Source: Streptomyces sp. GKU 895 (lineage in GTDB: Bacteria; Actinomycetota; Actinomycetes; Streptomycetales; Streptomycetaceae). Taken from it: a stretch of DNA of 38,172 nt. Below the pieces are notes generated by a model. That model was not told where the DNA came from and did not search any database. It was given only the letters and a program-made list of their open reading frames with translations. Location: NCBI GenBank assembly GCA_002027195.1, contig MWJO01000083.1, positions 1-38,172 of the forward strand. The letters run 5' to 3'. A program made the position numbers and the translations under genes. This document shows positions 29,479 through 37,833 of this stretch, one piece after another; position 1 is the stretch's first letter, and each line of letters opens with the position of its first letter.

Positions 29479-31149
29479 ATCGACGCGACCAGCAGCCCTC
29501 CGCTCACCGATCAGTCGACGATCGCTGTCGAGCTGGCGGGGATCACCAAGCGGTTCCCGGGTGTCGTCGCCAACCACGACATCCACCTGACGGTACGAAA
29601 GGGCACCGTCCACGCCCTCGTCGGCGAGAACGGCGCCGGCAAGTCGACCCTGATGAAGATCCTCTACGGCATGCAGAAGCCGGACGAGGGCACCATCGCG
29701 GTCGCCGGCACGCAGGTGACCTTCGGCAGCCCCGCCGACGCCATCGCGCGCGGCATCGGCATGGTCCACCAGCACTTCATGCTCGCCGACAACCTCACCG
29801 TCCTCGAGAACGTGGTCCTGGGCAGCGAGAAGCTGTACGGCATCGGCGGCAGCGCCCGTAAGAAGATCAAGGAGATCTCCGACCGCTACGGGCTCAACGT
29901 GCGCCCCGACGTCCTCGTCGAGGACCTCGGTGTCGCCGAGCGCCAGCGCGTCGAGATCCTCAAGGTCCTCTACCGCGGCGCCAGCACCCTGATCCTCGAC
30001 GAGCCCACCGCCGTCCTCGTGCCGCAGGAGGTCGACGCGCTCTTCGCCAACCTGCGCGAGCTCAAGTCCGAGGGCCTGTCGGTCATCTTCATCTCCCACA
30101 AGCTGGGCGAGGTGCTGTCCGTCGCCGACGAGATCACCGTCATCCGGCGCGGCACGACCGTGGGCACGGCCGTCCCCGCCGAGACCACCCCGCGTCAGCT
30201 CGCCGAGATGATGGTCGGCAGCGAGCTGCCCACCCCGGAGACCGCCGAGTCGACCGTCACCGACCGGGCCGTCATCGAGGTCAAGGGCCTCACCGTCTAC
30301 GCCAGCGGCGGCGCCTCCATGGGCGTCGAGGCCGAGCCTGTCGGCCCCGGCTCCCTCGTGGAGGCCGGCGGCGAGGTCAAGAAGGTCCTCGACGACGTCA
30401 CCTTCACCATCCACGCCGGCGAGATCATGGGCATCGCCGGTGTCGAGGGCAACGGCCAGACCGAGCTCATCGACGCGCTGATCGGCACCAAGAACGCCGA
30501 CTCCGGCACCATCGCCTTCCTCGGCGAGGACATCACCCCCTGGCCCACCCGCAAGCGCCGCGAGTCCGGCGTCGGCTACATCCCCGAGGACCGCCACCGC
30601 CAGGGCCTGCTCCTGGAGGCCCCCCTCTGGGAGAACCGCATCCTCGGCCATGTCACCGAGGCCCCCAACGCCAAGGGTTTCTGGCTGAACCCCAAGGGCG
30701 CCCAGGCCGACACCCGCCGGATCGTCGAGGAGTACGACGTCCGCACCCCCGGCATCGACGTCACCGCCGCCTCCCTGTCCGGCGGCAACCAGCAGAAGCT
30801 GATCGTCGGCCGCGAGATGAGCCACGACCCGAAGTTCCTGATCGCCGCCCACCCCACCCGCGGTGTGGACGTCGGCGCGCAGGCCCAGATCTGGGACCGC
30901 ATCCGCGACGCCCGCCGCGAGGGCCTGGCGGTGCTGCTGATCTCCGCCGACCTGGACGAGCTCATCGGCCTGTCGGACACCCTGCGGGTGATCTACGACG
31001 GCAGGCTGGTCGCCGACGCCAACCCGGCGACGATCACCCCGGAGGAGCTCGGCTCGGCCATGACCGGTGCCGCCACGGGACACCTTGAGCACGAAGAGAC
31101 CGGCGAGGCAGCTGCCGCCGAATCCGCCCCGGAGGACGAGGCCCGATGA
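29479..31149 (+). CDS. Nucleoside ABC transporter ATP-binding protein with two ATPase domains
   Basis: A 556-aa double ATPase of the YufO/sugar-type ABC class. Domain 1 has Walker A GENGAGKSTLMKIL (about residues 51-64), VHQHFMLADNLTV, and Walker B STLILDEPTAVLVPQEVDAL. Domain 2 shows the usual degenerate A-loop (GIAGVEGNGQTELIDALIG), signature LSGGNQQKLIVGREM and FLIAAHPTRGVDVGAQAQIW. It energises nucleoside import through the two permeases downstream. The frame has no ATG, GTG or TTG before Walker A; ATC 29479 stands eight bases after AAGGAG (29465-29470) and begins IDATSSPPLTDQSTIAVELA, as expected for the N-terminus. CTG 29533 is a weaker alternative. The stop overlaps the next ATG by four bases. 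Confidence 0.9.
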   Translation: MDATSSPPLTDQSTIAVELAGITKRFPGVVANHDIHLTVRKGTVHALVGENGAGKSTLMKILYGMQKPDEGTIAVAGTQVTFGSPADAIARGIGMVHQHFMLADNLTVLENVVLGSEKLYGIGGSARKKIKEISDRYGLNVRPDVLVEDLGVAERQRVEILKVLYRGASTLILDEPTAVLVPQEVDALFANLRELKSEGLSVIFISHKLGEVLSVADEITVIRRGTTVGTAVPAETTPRQLAEMMVGSELPTPETAESTVTDRAVIEVKGLTVYASGGASMGVEAEPVGPGSLVEAGGEVKKVLDDVTFTIHAGEIMGIAGVEGNGQTELIDALIGTKNADSGTIAFLGEDITPWPTRKRRESGVGYIPEDRHRQGLLLEAPLWENRILGHVTEAPNAKGFWLNPKGAQADTRRIVEEYDVRTPGIDVTAASLSGGNQQKLIVGREMSHDPKFLIAAHPTRGVDVGAQAQIWDRIRDARREGLAVLLISADLDELIGLSDTLRVIYDGRLVADANPATITPEELGSAMTGAATGHLEHEETGEAAAAESAPEDEAR

Positions 31150-32267
31150 AGAAGTTCGACAAGGAGCGCCTGCTCCTCGCCGTGGCGGGTCCCGCCCTGG
31201 CGCTCGTCGCGGCGATCCTGCTGACCTCGGTCGTGCTGATCGCCTCCGGCAAGAGCCCGATCGAGCCCTACCGGCTGATGATCGAGCAGGCCGGCTACTC
31301 CGACGTCCAGGTCCTGATCATCAACCAAGCGTCGATGTACTACATCGCCGCCCTCGCGGTCGCCCTCGGCTTCCGCATGAACCTCTTCAACATCGGTGTC
31401 GACGGCCAGTACCGCCTCGGCGCGATGATGACCGCCGTCGTCGGCGCCCACGTCGCCCTGCCGGCCGCCCTCCAGGTGCCGCTGCTGCTCCTGGTCGGCG
31501 CGCTCACCGGCGCCATGTGGGCCGGTATCGCGGGCGTCCTGAAGGTCACCCGGGGCGTCAGCGAGGTCGTCGCGACGATCATGCTGAACTCGATCGCCAC
31601 CAGCCTCATCGGCTACCTCACCCTCACCGACAACTGGGGCGTGCCGCTCGGCGACAACGTCACCACCGGTGTGATGAAGGAGTCCGGCTGGATCCCCGGC
31701 ATCGACCTCGGCTCCGACGTCGGCGAGATCTACGGCCTGGTCTTCCTCGCCATCGCCATCGGCATCGGCTACTGGTTCGTCCTCAACCGCACCCGCTTCG
31801 GCTTCGACCTGCGCGCCACCGGCGCCTCCGAGACCGCCGCCGCGGCCTCCGGCGTCAACGCCAAGCGGATGGTCCTCACCGCGATGCTGATCTCCGGCGC
31901 CGTCGCCGGCATCTCCGGTCTGCCGCTGCTCCTCGGTGACGTCCACACGTACAGCCTCAGCTTCCCCGCCGGACTCGGCTTCACCGCGATCGGCATCGCC
32001 CTGCTGGGCCGCAACAACCCCGGCGGCATCGCACTCGCCGCCCTGCTGTGGGCCTTCCTCGACAAGGCGTCCCCCGCTCTCGACTACGCGACTCCCGAGC
32101 CGTACGAGAAGGAGATCGCCACGATCATGCAGGGCCTGATCGTGTTCGCGGTCGTCATCTCCTACGAGGTCGTCCGCACCTGGGGCCTGCGCCGGCAGCA
32201 GAAGCGCGTCGGTGAGGAACTCGCCGCGGCCGCCGCCCAGAACACCAAGAAGGAGGTGGCGGTCTGA
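31146..32267 (+). CDS. Nucleoside ABC transporter permease 1
   Basis: A 373-aa permease of the YufP/BPD_transp_2 type. It has about 8-10 hydrophobic segments, starting LLLAVAGPALALVAAILLTS. Family-typical loops are GFRMNLFNIGVDGQYRLGAM, VTRGVSEVVATIMLNSIATS and GFTAIGIALLGRNNPGGIAL; the penultimate loop holds the coupling region RFGFDLRATGASETAAAASG. ATG 31146 overlaps the ATPase stop (ATGA). It forms a heterodimeric pore with the next permease. A charged C-terminal tail (RRQQKRVGEELAAAAAQNTK) is cytoplasmic. Polar expression with cdd and deoA fits nucleoside salvage. Confidence 0.94.
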   Translation: MKKFDKERLLLAVAGPALALVAAILLTSVVLIASGKSPIEPYRLMIEQAGYSDVQVLIINQASMYYIAALAVALGFRMNLFNIGVDGQYRLGAMMTAVVGAHVALPAALQVPLLLLVGALTGAMWAGIAGVLKVTRGVSEVVATIMLNSIATSLIGYLTLTDNWGVPLGDNVTTGVMKESGWIPGIDLGSDVGEIYGLVFLAIAIGIGYWFVLNRTRFGFDLRATGASETAAAASGVNAKRMVLTAMLISGAVAGISGLPLLLGDVHTYSLSFPAGLGFTAIGIALLGRNNPGGIALAALLWAFLDKASPALDYATPEPYEKEIATIMQGLIVFAVVISYEVVRTWGLRRQQKRVGEELAAAAAQNTKKEVAV

Positions 32268-33529
32268 TGAGCACCGCGACCATCGCCAAGGCGCCGGCGA
32301 AGCAGCCCGGCAAGGGCGGCCGCCGCATGTCGCTGCCCGTCCTCCTCCTGATCATCTCGGGCGTGCTGATCCTGACCTCGGCCGTCCGTCTGATCACCGA
32401 CGCGGACGGCATCACGTCCACCGGCCAGATGTCCACCGCCCTGCGCGCGGCCGTCCCGATCGGCCTCGCCGGCCTCGGCGGTCTGTGGGCCGAGCGGGCG
32501 GGCGTCGTCAACATCGGCCTCGAGGGCATGATGATCCTCGGCACCTGGTTCGGCGCCTGGGCCGGCTACCAGTGGGGCCCGTGGACCGGCGTCGTCGTCG
32601 GCATCATCGGCGGCGCGCTCGGCGCCGTCCTGCACGCCATCGCCACGGTCACCTTCAACGTCAACCACATCGTCTCCGGTGTGGCCCTGAACATCCTGGC
32701 CCTCGGCACCACCCGCTATCTGTCGAAGTTCACCTTCGAGGACGCCCCGCAGGGCTCCTCCAAGCAGTCCCCGCCGATCGACTCGCTCGGCACCTTCGAC
32801 ATCCCCGGGCTGTCCAGCTGGCTGGAGACCCTCAACCAGAAGCACTGGTTCCTGATCTCCGACATCGCCGGCCTCGTCGGCGGTCTGATCACCGACCTGT
32901 CGCCGCTCACCGTCGTCGCCGTCGCCCTCGTGCCCGCCACCTGGTACGTGCTGTGGCGCACCTCGTTCGGTCTGCGGCTGCGCTCCTGCGGCGAGAACCC
33001 GATCGCCGCCGAGTCCCTCGGCGTCAACGTCTACAAGTACAAGTACATCGCCGTGATCATCTCCGGCGGCTTCGCCGGCCTCGGCGGTGCCTTCCTGTCG
33101 ATCGTGTCGTCCAACGTCTACCTCGACGGCCAGACGGCCGGCCGCGGTTACATCGGTCTCGCCGCGATGATCTTCGGCAACTGGATGCCGGGCGGACTCG
33201 CCCTCGGCGCGGGCCTGTTCGGCTACACCGACAGCCTCAAGCTGCGCGGCGGCACCACCAACGTCCACGCGCTGATCCTGCTGCTCGCGATCCTGCTGGT
33301 GTTCGGCGTCGCGTACCTCGTCTGGAAGAAGAAGTACGTCCCCGCCGCCATCACCGCCGCGATCTCGGCCCTGATGTTCGTCTGGTACTCCACCACCAAC
33401 GAGGTCCCGAACCAGGTCGTGACCGCCAGCCCGTACGTCATCACCCTCCTCGTCCTGTCGCTGTCCGCGCAGCGCCTGAGGATGCCGAAGGCGGACGGTC
33501 TGCCGTACCGGAAGGGCCAGGGCAAGTGA
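32267..33529 (+). CDS. Nucleoside ABC transporter permease 2
   Basis: A 420-aa permease of the YufQ type. It shows an N-terminal anchor (SLPVLLLIISGVLILTSAVR), GLWAERAGVVNIGLEGMMIL, FNVNHIVSGVALNILALGTT, the coupling segment TSFGLRLRSCGENPIAAESL and GRGYIGLAAMIFGNWMPGGL. It is longer than typical YufQ proteins (about 310-320 aa) because of an insertion after the central helices (about residues 150-210) and two extra hydrophobic helices at the C-terminus (AAITAAISALMFVWYSTTN, YVITLLVLSLSAQRLRM). ATG 32267 shares one base with the previous stop (TGATG), so translation is coupled. Pairs with permease 1. Confidence 0.93.
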   Translation: MSTATIAKAPAKQPGKGGRRMSLPVLLLIISGVLILTSAVRLITDADGITSTGQMSTALRAAVPIGLAGLGGLWAERAGVVNIGLEGMMILGTWFGAWAGYQWGPWTGVVVGIIGGALGAVLHAIATVTFNVNHIVSGVALNILALGTTRYLSKFTFEDAPQGSSKQSPPIDSLGTFDIPGLSSWLETLNQKHWFLISDIAGLVGGLITDLSPLTVVAVALVPATWYVLWRTSFGLRLRSCGENPIAAESLGVNVYKYKYIAVIISGGFAGLGGAFLSIVSSNVYLDGQTAGRGYIGLAAMIFGNWMPGGLALGAGLFGYTDSLKLRGGTTNVHALILLLAILLVFGVAYLVWKKKYVPAAITAAISALMFVWYSTTNEVPNQVVTASPYVITLLVLSLSAQRLRMPKADGLPYRKGQGK

Positions 33530-33927
33530 CCGTCTCCGCCGACTTCGACTGGGAGTCCCTGAGGGAGCTGGCGCGCGAGGCGATGAGCCACGCGTACGCC
33601 CCCTACTCGGGCTACCCGGTCGGCGTCGCGGCCCTCGTCGACGACGGTCGCACGGTCACCGGCTGCAACGTCGAGAACGCCTCGTACGGCCTCGGCCTGT
33701 GCGCCGAGTGCGGGCTGGTCTCCGAGTTGCAGCGCACCGGGGGCGGCCGCCTGACGCACTTCACGTGCGTCGACGGCCGGGGCGAGGTCCTCGTCCCCTG
33801 CGGCCGCTGCCGGCAACTGCTGTACGAGTTCGGCGGCCCCGACCTGCTGCTGGAGACACCGGCGGGAATCCTGCCGCTGTCGGAGATGCTGCCGCAGGCC
33901 TTCGGGCCGGGGCATCTCACCAAGTAA
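33526..33927 (+). CDS. cdd: Cytidine deaminase
   Basis: A 133-aa homotetramer-type deaminase that converts cytidine and deoxycytidine to uridine and deoxyuridine in the cytosol. The substrate segment is HAYAPYSGYPVGVAALVDDG. Zinc ligands and the catalytic glutamate lie in TGCNVENASYGLGLCAECGL (Cys, Glu) and VLVPCGRCRQLLYEFGGPDL (two Cys). The CAEC sequence in place of the common CAER is also, as I recall, found in other actinobacterial enzymes. GTG 33526 overlaps the permease stop by four bases (GTGA), giving tight coupling of uptake to salvage. A hairpin follows before deoA. Confidence 0.95.
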   Translation: MTVSADFDWESLRELAREAMSHAYAPYSGYPVGVAALVDDGRTVTGCNVENASYGLGLCAECGLVSELQRTGGGRLTHFTCVDGRGEVLVPCGRCRQLLYEFGGPDLLLETPAGILPLSEMLPQAFGPGHLTK

Positions 33928-33934
33928 CTCCCGT

Positions 33935-33965
33935 GCGGCCCCTCTGAATCGCTCAGGGGGGCCGC
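33935..33965 (+). terminator. Hairpin between cdd and deoA
   Basis: GCGGCCCCTCTGA (33935-33947) pairs with TCAGGGGGGCCGC (33953-33965): 13 pairs including one U-G, loop of five. It may act as a partial terminator or stabilise the upstream mRNA, since no separate promoter for deoA is evident. Confidence 0.7.
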
Positions 33966-33996
33966 GCGATTTCTGTGAACGTCCGGAAGGAAATCC

Positions 33997-35280
33997 ATGG
34001 CCATGGACGCCATCTCCGTCATCCGCACCAAGCGGGACCGCGGCGAGCTCAGCGACGAGCAGATCGACTGGGTCATCGACGCGTACACCCGCGGCGAGGT
34101 CGCCGACTACCAGATGGCCGCGCTGAACATGGCCATCCTCCTCAACGGCATGAACCGGCGTGAGATCTCCCGCTGGACCGCCGCGATGATCGCCTCCGGC
34201 GAGCGCATGGACTTCTCGTCCCTCTCCCTGCCGACGGCGGACAAGCACTCGACGGGCGGCGTCGGCGACAAGATCACGCTCCCGCTGGCCCCGCTGGTCG
34301 CCGCCTGCGGCGCGGCCGTGCCCCAGCTCTCCGGCCGAGGCCTCGGCCACACCGGCGGCACCCTGGACAAGCTGGAGTCGATCCCCGGCTGGCGCGCTCT
34401 GCTCTCCAACGAGGAGATGCTGCACGTCCTCGACACCACCGGCGCGGTCATCTGCGCGGCGGGCGACGGCCTGGCCCCGGCGGACAAGAAGCTGTACGCG
34501 CTCCGGGACGTCACCGGCACCGTCGAGGCGATCCCCCTGATCGCCTCGTCCATCATGTCGAAGAAGATCGCCGAAGGCACCGGCTCTCTGGTCCTGGACG
34601 TGAAGGTCGGCTCCGGCGCCTTCATGAAGACGATCGAGGACGCGCGCGAGCTGGCGTCGACGATGGTGGGCCTCGGCACCGACCACGGCGTGAAGACGGT
34701 GGCGCTCCTGACGGACATGTCGACCCCGCTCGGCCTGACGGCGGGCAACGCCCTCGAGGTCCGTGAGTCGGTGGAGGTCCTGGCGGGCGGCGGCCCGGCG
34801 GACGTGGTCGAGCTGACGATCGCCCTGGCCCGCGAAATGCTGGACGCGGCGGGTGTGAAGGACGCCGACCCGGCGAAGGCCCTGGCCGACGGCTCCGCGA
34901 TGGACGTCTGGCGCCGGATGATCGCGGCCCAGGGCGGCGACCCGGACGCGGAGCTGCCGGTGGCCAAGGAGCAGCACGTGATCAAGGCGGGCGCCTCCGG
35001 CGTCCTGACCCGCCTCGACGCCTACGACATCGGCGTCGCCGCCTGGCGCCTCGGCGCGGGCCGCGCCCGCAAGGAGGACCCGGTGCAGGCGGGTGCGGGC
35101 ATCGAGATGCACGCCAAGCCCGGCGACACGGTGACGGAGGGCCAGCCCCTCCTGACCCTCCACACGGACACCCCGGAACGCTTCGAGTACGCCCTCCAGG
35201 CGATCGAGGGTTCCTACGACATCGCGGCGCCCGGGACTGACTTCACGGCGTCGCCGGTGGTGCTGGAGCGCATCGCCTGA
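33997..35280 (+). CDS. deoA: Thymidine (pyrimidine-nucleoside) phosphorylase
   Basis: A 427-aa phosphorylase that splits thymidine or deoxyuridine with phosphate, releasing the base and 2-deoxyribose-1-phosphate. It has the helical N-domain (AISVIRTKRDRGELSDEQID, YQMAALNMAILLNGMNRREI), the phosphate site KHSTGGVGDKITLPLAPLVA, the family signature SGRGLGHTGGTLDKLESIPG, the active-site IASSIMSKKIAEGTGSLVLD with VKVGSGAFMK, and a C-terminal beta domain (AGAGIEMHAKPGDTVTEGQP). ATG 33997 has GGAAGGA five to six bases upstream; ATG 34003 is an alternative. It sits after the uptake genes and cdd, so imported deoxycytidine could be deaminated and then cleaved. A terminator follows. Confidence 0.96.
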   Translation: MAMDAISVIRTKRDRGELSDEQIDWVIDAYTRGEVADYQMAALNMAILLNGMNRREISRWTAAMIASGERMDFSSLSLPTADKHSTGGVGDKITLPLAPLVAACGAAVPQLSGRGLGHTGGTLDKLESIPGWRALLSNEEMLHVLDTTGAVICAAGDGLAPADKKLYALRDVTGTVEAIPLIASSIMSKKIAEGTGSLVLDVKVGSGAFMKTIEDARELASTMVGLGTDHGVKTVALLTDMSTPLGLTAGNALEVRESVEVLAGGGPADVVELTIALAREMLDAAGVKDADPAKALADGSAMDVWRRMIAAQGGDPDAELPVAKEQHVIKAGASGVLTRLDAYDIGVAAWRLGAGRARKEDPVQAGAGIEMHAKPGDTVTEGQPLLTLHTDTPERFEYALQAIEGSYDIAAPGTDFTASPVVLERIA

Positions 35281-35295
35281 GCCGAGGGGGGGGAG

Positions 35296-35325
35296 GGGCC
35301 GGTGCCTGTGGGTGCCGGCCCTTTT
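35296..35325 (+). terminator. Terminator after deoA
   Basis: GGGCCGG (35296-35302) and CCGGCCC (35315-35321) form a stem followed by TTTT (35322-35325), a rare classical intrinsic terminator in this DNA. It lies between convergent deoA and the transporter gene. Confidence 0.8.
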
Positions 35326-35343
35326 CCGTGCCCCGTGGCCCGG

Positions 35344-36264
35344 TCAGCCGAGCAGCGTGGCGATGACCACCAACACCGGCACCGACAGCACCGTCGACAC
35401 CAGGATCGAGTCCCGTGCCAGCCGCTCGCCCACCCCGTACTGGGACGCGTACGTGTAGAGGTTCTGCGCGGCCGGGAGTGCCGAGGTGACCACCACGTCC
35501 AGGAGTTGATGGCCGCGCAGGCCGAAGACGCCCGCCGCCAGCGCCCAGGCGAGCGCCGGCTGGCCGAACGACTTCAGGGCGACCGACAGCAGGACCGGGA
35601 CGCGGTCGGGGCCCTTGCCCGGCATCGTGCTGCCGCACAGGGAGATGCCGAAGGCGAGCAGGACGGCGGGGACGGACATGCCGCCGATGAGGGTCAGCGG
35701 GTCCATCACCGGACTCGGGACGTGCACCCCGGTCGCCGCCGCCAGCACGCCCGCCAGCGACCCCACGGCGATCGGATTGCGCAGCGGTGTCAGCGGACGG
35801 CGCCACAGCGGGCCCTTGTCGCCGTCACCCGACAGATCCAGGACCGTCACCGCGATCGGCCCGACGAGGACGAGTTGGAACAGCAGCACCGGAGCCACCA
35901 GCGAGGCATCGCCGAGGACGTACACCGCGATCGGGATGCCCAGGTTCCCGGAGTTGACGTAACTGGAGCAGAGCGCGCCGATCGTCGTACGCCCCACACC
36001 CCAGTGCCGTACGACACCCACCGCGACGAACACACCCGCCGCCGCTGCCGTGCTGAGCGCCGTCACCAGCAGGCGGCTGGAGAAGACCACCGACAGGTCG
36101 GCCTTCGCGAGGGTGGTGAACAGCAGGGCGGGGGAGGCGACATGGAAGGCGAGCTTGGTCAGCACCTCGCGCCCCTGGTCGCCCAAGTAGCCGCGCAGGC
36201 CGATGACATAGCCGACGCCGATCACGACCGCGATCACGGCGAAGCCCGTCAGCACTCCCTGCAC
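35344..36264 (-). CDS. AEC-family transporter (auxin efflux carrier type)
   Basis: A 306-aa polytopic protein with about ten membrane segments in two inverted halves. Recognisable pieces are VQGVLTGFAVIAVVIGVGYV at the N-terminus, LTKLAFHVASPALLFTTLAK, the NSGNLGIP motif (CSSYVNSGNLGIPIAVYVLG), TPLRNPIAVGSLAGVLAAA, MSVPAVLLAFGISLCG and TSALPAAQNLYTYASQYG. The family exports or takes up organic anions such as malate or malonate; the substrate here is unknown. GTG 36262-36264 is preferred because GAGGAGG lies six bases upstream; a longer ATG (36330) adds a charged non-family leader. It converges on deoA across a shared terminator. Confidence 0.92.
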   Translation of the reverse strand: MQGVLTGFAVIAVVIGVGYVIGLRGYLGDQGREVLTKLAFHVASPALLFTTLAKADLSVVFSSRLLVTALSTAAAAGVFVAVGVVRHWGVGRTTIGALCSSYVNSGNLGIPIAVYVLGDASLVAPVLLFQLVLVGPIAVTVLDLSGDGDKGPLWRRPLTPLRNPIAVGSLAGVLAAATGVHVPSPVMDPLTLIGGMSVPAVLLAFGISLCGSTMPGKGPDRVPVLLSVALKSFGQPALAWALAAGVFGLRGHQLLDVVVTSALPAAQNLYTYASQYGVGERLARDSILVSTVLSVPVLVVIATLLG

Positions 36265-36452
36265 GGAGCCTCCTCGAAGGTGAGAAGGGCGTGCGAGATC
36301 AGGGGCGGTGCCGATATGTGGGGCATGCACCTAACCCTCCGGGGCAGAAGGGCCGCAGGTCAATGTGATCCCGGTCGGCGAGACCGGGCCGCGCGGCCCG
36401 CCGCGCGATGAGTTCTGCCCTTCCGCCCGGTCTACCGCTCGTGGACGCTGCC

Positions 36453-36815
36453 ATGACACCCGCCGTACTCGTGCTCGCCCGCCCCGTCACCCGGGACGAG
36501 GTGGCGGGGCTGTGCGACGACGTGCGGGGGCTGCTGGAGACCACCGGGGCGGGGGTGGTGATCTGTGACGTCGGGGGACTGGGGCCGCCGGGGCTCGGCG
36601 TCGTGGACCTGCTCGCGCGGCTGCAGCTCACCGCCCGGCGGGCCGGGGGACGGATCAGACTGCGCGATCCCGACCCGGCCCTACACGCCCTCCTCGACCT
36701 CGTCGGACTCCGCTTCGAGAGTGTCGGCAGCGTCGAGATGGAGGGGGAGGCCGAACAGCGGGAACCACCTCTGGGTGTCGAGGAAGAAGTGGAACCCGGT
36801 GAGCCGGCCGTCTGA
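36453..36815 (+). CDS. STAS-domain protein
   Basis: A 120-aa protein with a STAS (anti-sigma-factor antagonist-like) fold: strand TPAVLVLARPVTRDEVAGLC, strand VVICDVGGLGPPGLGVVDLL as the conserved phosphorylatable-loop region, then ARLQLTARRAGGRIRLRDPD and HALLDLVGL. The usual serine/threonine of the D-x-S-G-x-x-x-L loop is replaced (DVGGLGPPGLGVVDLL), so it may not be a phosphorylation switch. ATG 36453 is chosen because the fold begins there; ATG 36408 and GTG 36441 are in frame, all without a good ribosome site. The C-terminal 45 codons, acidic and low-complexity, overlap the 3' end of the convergent sigma-factor gene by 135 bases. Confidence 0.7.
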   Translation: MTPAVLVLARPVTRDEVAGLCDDVRGLLETTGAGVVICDVGGLGPPGLGVVDLLARLQLTARRAGGRIRLRDPDPALHALLDLVGLRFESVGSVEMEGEAEQREPPLGVEEEVEPGEPAV

Positions 36816-37712
36816 GATCTCCAGCACCTGCACCGCCCAGGGGGTCCAGCCGCCCTCCTCGGGGTCCGGCTTGTACTGCGCGAAGCCCGGCAGGCCGTTG
36901 ACCTGCACCGGCACCAGCCGCGAGCCCTCGCAGGCCGAGCCGAGCGTCGTCATGAAGCCCGTGATGTCGTCGTGGCCCGTCAGCCACAGGTCGAACGGCG
37001 GCATCGTCATGATGGCGTCCTCGTGCAGCAACGCCGTCAGGGCCGTCATGTCGTACCCCTCGAAGGCCGCCACATAGCGGTCCAGGAGCTTCTGCTGCTC
37101 CGCGTCCAGCGGGTCGGAGACGGCGGCTTCCGCGCCCTGCTTCCCGTCGCTCTCGGCGAGGGTCGCGCGGGCTCGCTGGAGGGCGCTGTTCACCGACGCG
37201 ACGGTGGTGCCGAGCAGTTCGGCGACCTCGCTGGCCTTCCACGCCAGCACCTCGCGCAGGATCAGCACCGCCCGCTGCTTCGGCGGCAGTTGCTGCAGGG
37301 CGGCCATGAAGGCGAGCCGCACGGATTCCTTGGCCACGGCAGCCTCCGCCGGGTCCTCGACGGTGGGCAGGATGCGGGCGTCCGGCATCGGCTCCAGCCA
37401 GGTGTGGTCCGGGCGGGGGGACAGGGCGGCCTGGGCGAGGGGGGTGGACTCGGTGAGATCCATGGGGCGGGCGCGTTTGTTGCCCGCGGACAACATGTCC
37501 AGGCAGACGTTCGTCGCGATGCGGTACAGCCATGAGCGCAGACTCGACCGGCCCTCGAACTTCTCGTAGCTCCGCCAGGCCCGGACCATCGTGTCCTGCA
37601 CCGCGTCCTCGGCCTCGAACGAGGAGCCGAGCATGCGATAGCAGTACCCGGTCAGCTCGACCCGGTGTTTCTCCAGCCTGATGTCGAGGTCTGCCGTAGT
37701 CGTGTCCGTCAT
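36681..37712 (-). CDS. ECF sigma factor with SnoaL-like C-terminal domain (SigG/SigX5 type)
   Basis: A 343-aa sigma factor. Region 2 is LTGYCYRMLGSSFEAEDAVQ, DTMVRAWRSYEKFEGRSSLR and SWLYRIATNVCLDML. Region 4 is LQQLPPKQRAVLILREVLAW with KASEVAELLGTTVASVNSAL. After the linker comes an NTF2/SnoaL-like domain (about residues 215-330: LLDRYVAAFEGYDMTALTAL, HEDAIMTMPPFDLWLTGHDD, GLPGFAQYKPDPEEGGWTPW). This architecture marks ECF groups lacking a classical anti-sigma factor, where the C-terminal domain tunes activity. The ATG at 37710-37712 starts MTDTTTADLDIRLEKHRVEL; a longer frame to 37793 is not family-like. No anti-sigma gene is adjacent. The target regulon is unknown. Confidence 0.93.
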   Translation of the reverse strand: MTDTTTADLDIRLEKHRVELTGYCYRMLGSSFEAEDAVQDTMVRAWRSYEKFEGRSSLRSWLYRIATNVCLDMLSAGNKRARPMDLTESTPLAQAALSPRPDHTWLEPMPDARILPTVEDPAEAAVAKESVRLAFMAALQQLPPKQRAVLILREVLAWKASEVAELLGTTVASVNSALQRARATLAESDGKQGAEAAVSDPLDAEQQKLLDRYVAAFEGYDMTALTALLHEDAIMTMPPFDLWLTGHDDITGFMTTLGSACEGSRLVPVQVNGLPGFAQYKPDPEEGGWTPWAVQVLEISDGRLTGFHFFLDTQRWFPLFGLPLHLDAADTLEAESDEVEEGV

Positions 37713-37833
37713 CGTCGTCCACCCACCCCTGTGGCCGTTCTGTGTCGCGCCTTCGCGCCCAGCACGTTCGAAGCTATCGCAGGGCACTGACAATGGCGTG
37801 CGGAGTGGGTGAACGTGCAGGTCAAAGCCTTCT

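Noticed and set aside
29653..31149. The first in-frame ATG (29653) as start of the ABC ATPase
   Set aside because: It lies after the Walker A lysine, so the protein would lack its nucleotide-binding loop in domain 1.
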